Assembly (NCBI RefSeq): GCF_021728535.1
Contig: NZ_JAKKDU010000009.1
Location: 88,888-152,887, forward strand
Reading direction: 5' to 3'
Length of the DNA: 64,000 nucleotides
DNA from: Wocania arenilitoris
Lineage (GTDB): Bacteria > Bacteroidota > Bacteroidia > Flavobacteriales > Flavobacteriaceae
Under the pieces are notes generated by a model. The model was not told the origin of the DNA, searched no databases, and saw only the letters and a program-made list of their open reading frames with translations. Made by a program: the position numbers and the translations under genes. Shown one piece after another: positions 59,912 through 64,000 of this stretch (the first letter of the stretch is position 1; each line of letters starts with the position of its first letter).

Positions 59912-62900
59912 ATGATTCACTTCTTTGGAAACACAAATAGCAAAGTTTTTGCTGTTCAAACAACAAAAGAATTATCAACTGAAACCATCTCAAAATTAAC
60001 GTGGTTATTTGGCAACCAGCCAAAAATAGAGCAAGCATCATTAGATGCTTTTTTTGTTGGTCCGCGTGCCGCAATGATTACGCCTTGGAGCACTAATGCG
60101 GTTGAGATTACTCAAAACATGGGCATTCAAGGCATTATTAGAATTGAGGAGTTCGATGCGGTGACTGAAGATTTTAAGAGTTTTGACCCTATGATTTCTG
60201 AGAAATTTAATGGGTTACATCAAGAATCTTTTACCATTGATATTAAACCAGAACCTATTTTAGATATTGAAGATATAGCTGCCTACAATGCGCAAGAAGG
60301 ATTGTCTTTAAGTGAAGAAGAGGTGGCGTATTTGGAAGGTGTTTCAAAAAAAATTGGTCGTCCATTGACTGATTCTGAAGTGTTTGGGTTTTCACAGGTA
60401 AATAGTGAACACTGTCGCCATAAAATCTTTAACGGAACATTTGTGATTGATGGGGAGGAAAAACCAACATCATTATTCAAGTTGATTAAAGAAACATCAA
60501 AACAAAATCCTAACGATATTGTTTCGGCATATAAAGATAATGTGGCTTTTATTAAAGGGCCAAAAATAGAACAGTTTGCGCCTAAACGTGCTGACATTCC
60601 TGATTATTATACGACTGAAGATTTTGAATCTGTAATTTCACTTAAAGCGGAAACGCATAATTTCCCAACAACAGTAGAGCCTTTTAATGGTGCTGCTACT
60701 GGTTCTGGTGGTGAAATTAGAGATAGATTAGCAGGCGGAAAAGGCTCGCTTCCTTTAGCAGGAACTGCGGTTTATATGACATCATATTCTAGATTAGAAG
60801 AAAACCGTCCATGGGAAAATGGTGTTGAAGAACGCGATTGGTTATACCAAACCCCAATGGATATTTTAATAAAAGCATCTAACGGAGCTTCAGACTTTGG
60901 AAACAAATTTGGGCAACCCCTTATTTGTGGGTCGGTATTGACTTTTGAACATGAAGAGGAAGCTAGAAAACTTGGTTTTGATAAAGTGATTATGCAAGCC
61001 GGTGGTATTGGCTACGGAAAAGCAGACCAAGCTTTAAAAGACACACCAAAAACTGGTGATAAAATTGTAATTCTAGGTGGTGAAAATTACCGCATAGGTA
61101 TGGGTGGAGCTGCGGTATCTAGTGCCGACACAGGAGAATTTGCTTCTGGTATTGAATTAAATGCTGTACAGCGTTCTAATCCAGAAATGCAAAAACGTGC
61201 TGCAAACGCAATTCGTGGTATGATTGAAAGCGAAGAAAATTTTATTGTTTCTATCCATGACCATGGTGCTGGCGGACACTTAAATTGTCTATCTGAACTA
61301 GTTGAAGATACTGGCGGAAAAATAGATTTGGATGCATTACCAGTTGGAGACCCTACCCTATCTGACAAAGAAATTATTGGTAACGAATCTCAAGAACGTA
61401 TGGGATTGGTTATTTCTGAAAAGCACCTTGAAACACTAAATAAAATTGCAGATCGTGAACGTTCGCCAATGTACACTGTTGGTAATGTAACTGGTGATGA
61501 TAGATTTACATTCCAATCTAAAAGCAAAGGCAACAAACCAATGGATTTAGCCATGGAAGATATGTTTGGTAGCTCGCCAAAAACTATCATGACGGATCAT
61601 ACGGTTAAAAGAAACTATGCTGATGTTGCTTATAACACTGATGATTTTTATATTTATTTAGACCAAGTTTTACAACTTGAAGCGGTTGCCTGTAAAGATT
61701 GGTTAACAAATAAAGTAGACCGTTGTGTTGGTGGTAAAGTGGCAAAACAACAATGTACTGGTCCTTTACAATTGCCATTAAACAACGTTGGAGTTATGGG
61801 GTTGGATTATAAGGGAAAAGAAGGTATTGCAACTTCCATTGGGCACTCGCCTATTTCAGGATTGATTAACCCTGTAGCAGGAAGCAGAAACTCGATCACC
61901 GAAGCTTTAACTAATATTGTTTGGGCCCCTTTAAAAGACGGATTGCAAAATGTATCCTTATCTGCTAACTGGATGTGGCCTTGTAAAAATGAAGGTGAAG
62001 ATGCACGTTTATATAAAGCTGTTGAAGCCATTTCAGAATTTGCTATTGATTTGGGAGTCAATATTCCAACGGGGAAAGATTCACTTTCTATGAAGCAAAA
62101 ATATCCTAATGAGGATGTGATTTCTCCAGGTACAGTTATTATATCAGCTGCTGCTAATTGTAACGATATTTCTAAAGTTGTTGAGCCTGTTTTTAAAGCT
62201 AATGGAGGCGATATATACTATATCAATTTATCTCAGGATGATTTTAAATTAGGAGGAAGTTCATTTGCACAAGTTTTAAACAAAATAGGAAATGATGCTC
62301 CCAATGTTAAAGATGCGGGATATGTTAAAAACGTTTTCAACACCATTCAAGATTTAATAAAAAATGAACAAATTGTAGCGGGACATGATGTGGCTTCTGG
62401 CGGATTAATCACCACGCTTTTAGAATTGTGTTTTGCTAATAACAATATTGGAGCGGAATTAGACCTATCCGCATTAAACGAAAAAAATTCGTTTAAAATC
62501 TTATTTGCTGAAAATGCAGGAATCGTTATTCAATCAAAAGACACTTCAATAGAAACTGTATTATCTGAGGCTAATATTGATTTTCATAATATTGGAAAAG
62601 TTATTGAAACTGACAACTTAAGCATAATTAATCAAGCTGAAGTATTCACAATGACCGTTTCACGTTTACGCGATGTCTGGTACAAAACATCATTCTTATT
62701 AGACCAAAAACAAACGGCAAATAATTTAGCAGAAGACAGATTCAACAATTATAAAAATCAACCTTTACAATATACGTTCCCAGAACATTTTACTGGTAAA
62801 TTACCTGAGACTGGAAGCAACAGACCTAAAGCAGCTATTCTAAGAGAAAAAGGAAGCAATTCTGAACGCGAAATGGCAAACGCTATGTATTTAGCTGGTT

Positions 62901-63568
62901 TTGATGTGAAAGATATTCATATGACAGATTTAATTTCTGGTCGAGAAACCTTAGAAGATATTCAGTTTTTAGGAGCTGTTGGTGGCTTTAGCAATTCTGA
63001 CGTTTTAGGGTCTGCAAAAGGTTGGGCAGGTGCCATAAAGTATAACGAGAAAGCCAACGAGGTTATTAAAAACTTCTTTAATAGAGAAGACACTTTGTCT
63101 GTTGGTATTTGTAATGGTGCTCAACTATGGATGGAATTGGAATTGGTAAATCCAGAGCATGATATTCATGGTAAATTAACCTATAACGATTCCCATAAAC
63201 ATGAAAGTGCCTTTACTTCTGTAAAAATACAGGAGAATAATTCTGTGATGCTTTCTACTTTAGCAGGTTCCTCTTTGGGGGTTTGGATTTCACATGGTGA
63301 AGGAAAATTTAGTTTACCGTACACCGAAGACCAATATAACATCTGTGCTAAATATGGTTATGAAGGCTATCCGCACAATCCAAATGGTTCTGACTTTAAT
63401 ACAGCTATGATGTGCGATAAAACTGGTCGCCATTTGGTTACTATGCCGCATATAGAGCGCTCTACCTTTCAATGGAACTGGGCACATTATCCAAAAGGCA
63501 GAAAAGATGAAGTGTCTCCTTGGCTGGAAGCTTTTGTAAATGCTAGAAAGTGGATTGAAAAGCATTAA
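59912..63568 (+). CDS. purL: Phosphoribosylformylglycinamidine synthase, single-chain (large PurL)
   Basis: A 1218-residue cytoplasmic enzyme for step four of purine synthesis, fused from the PurS-like, synthetase and glutaminase parts as in E. coli (about 1295). N-terminal FGNTNSKVFAVQTTKEL begins the PurS-like domain; synthetase motifs include SVNSEHCRHKIF-like FSQVNSEHCRHKIFNG near 165, KAETHNFPTTVEPFNGAATGSGGEIRD-type region near 245 (ATP site), and GVNIPTGKDSLSMKQ near 715. The C-terminal class-I amidotransferase has its nucleophile Cys1067 in VGICNGAQLW and HIERS/HYP near the end. It is preceded by the repeat cluster and a TATTTTTG box. Confidence 0.96.
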   Translation: MIHFFGNTNSKVFAVQTTKELSTETISKLTWLFGNQPKIEQASLDAFFVGPRAAMITPWSTNAVEITQNMGIQGIIRIEEFDAVTEDFKSFDPMISEKFNGLHQESFTIDIKPEPILDIEDIAAYNAQEGLSLSEEEVAYLEGVSKKIGRPLTDSEVFGFSQVNSEHCRHKIFNGTFVIDGEEKPTSLFKLIKETSKQNPNDIVSAYKDNVAFIKGPKIEQFAPKRADIPDYYTTEDFESVISLKAETHNFPTTVEPFNGAATGSGGEIRDRLAGGKGSLPLAGTAVYMTSYSRLEENRPWENGVEERDWLYQTPMDILIKASNGASDFGNKFGQPLICGSVLTFEHEEEARKLGFDKVIMQAGGIGYGKADQALKDTPKTGDKIVILGGENYRIGMGGAAVSSADTGEFASGIELNAVQRSNPEMQKRAANAIRGMIESEENFIVSIHDHGAGGHLNCLSELVEDTGGKIDLDALPVGDPTLSDKEIIGNESQERMGLVISEKHLETLNKIADRERSPMYTVGNVTGDDRFTFQSKSKGNKPMDLAMEDMFGSSPKTIMTDHTVKRNYADVAYNTDDFYIYLDQVLQLEAVACKDWLTNKVDRCVGGKVAKQQCTGPLQLPLNNVGVMGLDYKGKEGIATSIGHSPISGLINPVAGSRNSITEALTNIVWAPLKDGLQNVSLSANWMWPCKNEGEDARLYKAVEAISEFAIDLGVNIPTGKDSLSMKQKYPNEDVISPGTVIISAAANCNDISKVVEPVFKANGGDIYYINLSQDDFKLGGSSFAQVLNKIGNDAPNVKDAGYVKNVFNTIQDLIKNEQIVAGHDVASGGLITTLLELCFANNNIGAELDLSALNEKNSFKILFAENAGIVIQSKDTSIETVLSEANIDFHNIGKVIETDNLSIINQAEVFTMTVSRLRDVWYKTSFLLDQKQTANNLAEDRFNNYKNQPLQYTFPEHFTGKLPETGSNRPKAAILREKGSNSEREMANAMYLAGFDVKDIHMTDLISGRETLEDIQFLGAVGGFSNSDVLGSAKGWAGAIKYNEKANEVIKNFFNREDTLSVGICNGAQLWMELELVNPEHDIHGKLTYNDSHKHESAFTSVKIQENNSVMLSTLAGSSLGVWISHGEGKFSLPYTEDQYNICAKYGYEGYPHNPNGSDFNTAMMCDKTGRHLVTMPHIERSTFQWNWAHYPKGRKDEVSPWLEAFVNARKWIEKH

Positions 63569-63591
63569 CTTATTTCAAAAAAACATAAACA

Positions 63592-63625
63592 TAAAAAAAG
63601 CTGCTTAAATTAATAAGCAGCCTTT
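63592..63625 (-). terminator. Intrinsic terminator, minus strand, after the S74-type fragment
   Basis: GCTGCTTA (63600-63607) and TAAGCAGC (63614-63621) form an 8-bp stem; on the minus strand it is followed by TTTTTTTAT. It can also halt purL transcripts. Confidence 0.75.
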
Positions 63626-63649
63626 CAAAACTAGAGCTATTCCTTGAAA

Positions 63650-63895
63650 CTACTCCTTTTGATTAATAGCAATCTTTAAAAGCTCCACTTTATTCAATCG
63701 ATCTTCAAGAGCTTTAATATTGTTGTTTAGTGCTTCGTATTGAGCCTCTTGTGTTTCTATAATCTTCTGCTGTTCTTGAATGGCTTTAATTAATACAGGG
63801 ATTAATTCGGTATAGCTTACTCCATATTTATCTTCATTTTCATCGTAGGTAACTACATTTTTAATAACCTCATCTACCTTGTTTAACGTCAGCAA
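63650..63895 (-). pseudogene. 3' fragment of a tail-fibre/S74 (intramolecular chaperone) domain gene
   Basis: About 81 codons. VDEVIKNVVTYDENEDKYGVSYTELIPVLIKAIQEQQKII is the family pattern of the C-terminal S74 region in Bacteroidota surface proteins (cited in pieces: VVTYDENEDKYGVSYTEL, IPVLIKAIQEQQ), followed by a coiled coil (ETQEAQYEALNNNIKALEDRL). The expected preceding GFIAQEV segment and the passenger are missing: upstream the frame reads SFFSLKNQPIKVHFLLTLN and hits a stop at 63938-63940. There is no ATG, only a TTG at 63895. It looks like a gene cut in the middle of the S74 domain. Confidence 0.65.
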
Positions 63896-63966
63896 AAAGT
63901 GAACTTTTATAGGTTGATTTTTAAGAGAGAAAAAAGATTATAATTTTAACCTTAAAAATCATTACA

Positions 63967-64000
63967 ATGAACAGAGAACACAATGCAAAATCATTAATCA
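63967..64000 (+). CDS. Possible 5' end of a gene running off the window
   Basis: ATG followed by NREHNAKSLI and still open at the edge. Together with the abrupt end of S74 homology at about 63890 it may be the first codons of a gene on an inserted element, but 11 codons are too few to identify anything. Confidence 0.25.
   Translation, partial: MNREHNAKSLI

Noticed and set aside
59706..60074. 122-codon minus-strand frame over copy B of the multi-hairpin repeat and the purL start
   Set aside because: Antisense to purL, Cys/Leu-rich nonsense translation.

Overview
The window is about 64 kb of AT-rich chromosome from a member of the Bacteroidota, almost certainly a Flavobacteriaceae. The signs are a SusC/SusD pair with a FecI/FecR signalling cassette, DUF4252 proteins, a CarB of about 950 residues, a GlmU-like hexapeptide protein beside type-B L31, few Shine-Dalgarno sites, and promoters matching the Bacteroidota consensus (TTG, 19-20 nt, TAnnTTTG). 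The genus cannot be fixed from the sequence. I saw no tRNA, rRNA, CRISPR array or prophage.

Layout. 1-9.8 kb (all minus): ECF sigma, FecR anti-sigma, SusC with an STN signalling domain, SusD, and an FG-GAP/UnbV lipoprotein cut by the window edge. 9.9-14.9 kb: PepD dipeptidase, a DUF3810 HExxH membrane protein, a 30-codon gene remnant, a TrmH-family methyltransferase, a palindromic repeat and a Ste24-type M48 protease. 15-17.4 kb: a lone GH29 fucosidase followed by 777 bp of repeats. 17.4-25.8 kb: DEAD-box helicase, a VOC-family pseudogene, TrmH, a sirtuin, a glycosyltransferase, a haem-binding protein, PurB and a 58-residue membrane protein. 26-28.3 kb (minus): ECF sigma, membrane anti-sigma candidate and two DUF4252 proteins. 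28.6-32.4 kb: two tandem S41 protease lipoproteins and a PP-loop ATPase. 32.5-35.2 kb: BtuB-type receptor under a cobalamin riboswitch, with a divergent DUF6580 membrane protein. 35.4-49.1 kb: TPR protein, RmuC, thioesterase, CarB, L34, TPR membrane protein, lytic transglycosylase, alpha/beta hydrolase, small GNAT-like protein, MtaB, YhhN-like protein, GlmU-like protein and L31. 49.2-54.4 kb (plus): DUF4199 protein, GT2, phosphohexomutase and MsbA-like ABC exporter. 54.6-56.2 kb (plus): a third sigma module ending in an LTXXQ/Spy-like periplasmic protein. 56.2-64 kb: YCF48-type lipoprotein, RsmB-like methyltransferase, fructosamine kinase, a second repeat cluster, PurL, and an S74-type gene fragment at what may be a mobile-element edge.

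How the genes work together. Three ECF sigma modules with three different partner sets (FecR/SusC, anti-sigma/DUF4252, GYFD-repeat protein/LTXXQ sensor) suggest layered sensing of nutrients and envelope state. The B12 locus is a compact riboswitch-controlled uptake unit. PurB, PurL and CarB are nucleotide housekeeping genes.

The most unusual material is non-coding. A multi-hairpin repeat occurs at 17.07 kb and 59.70 kb, with conserved flanks, a re-paired closing helix and completely different internal hairpins; a decayed copy lies at 16.92 kb. An attC-like foldback element follows the fucosidase gene. Many short GTCATT/AATGAC-ended palindromes lie between genes.
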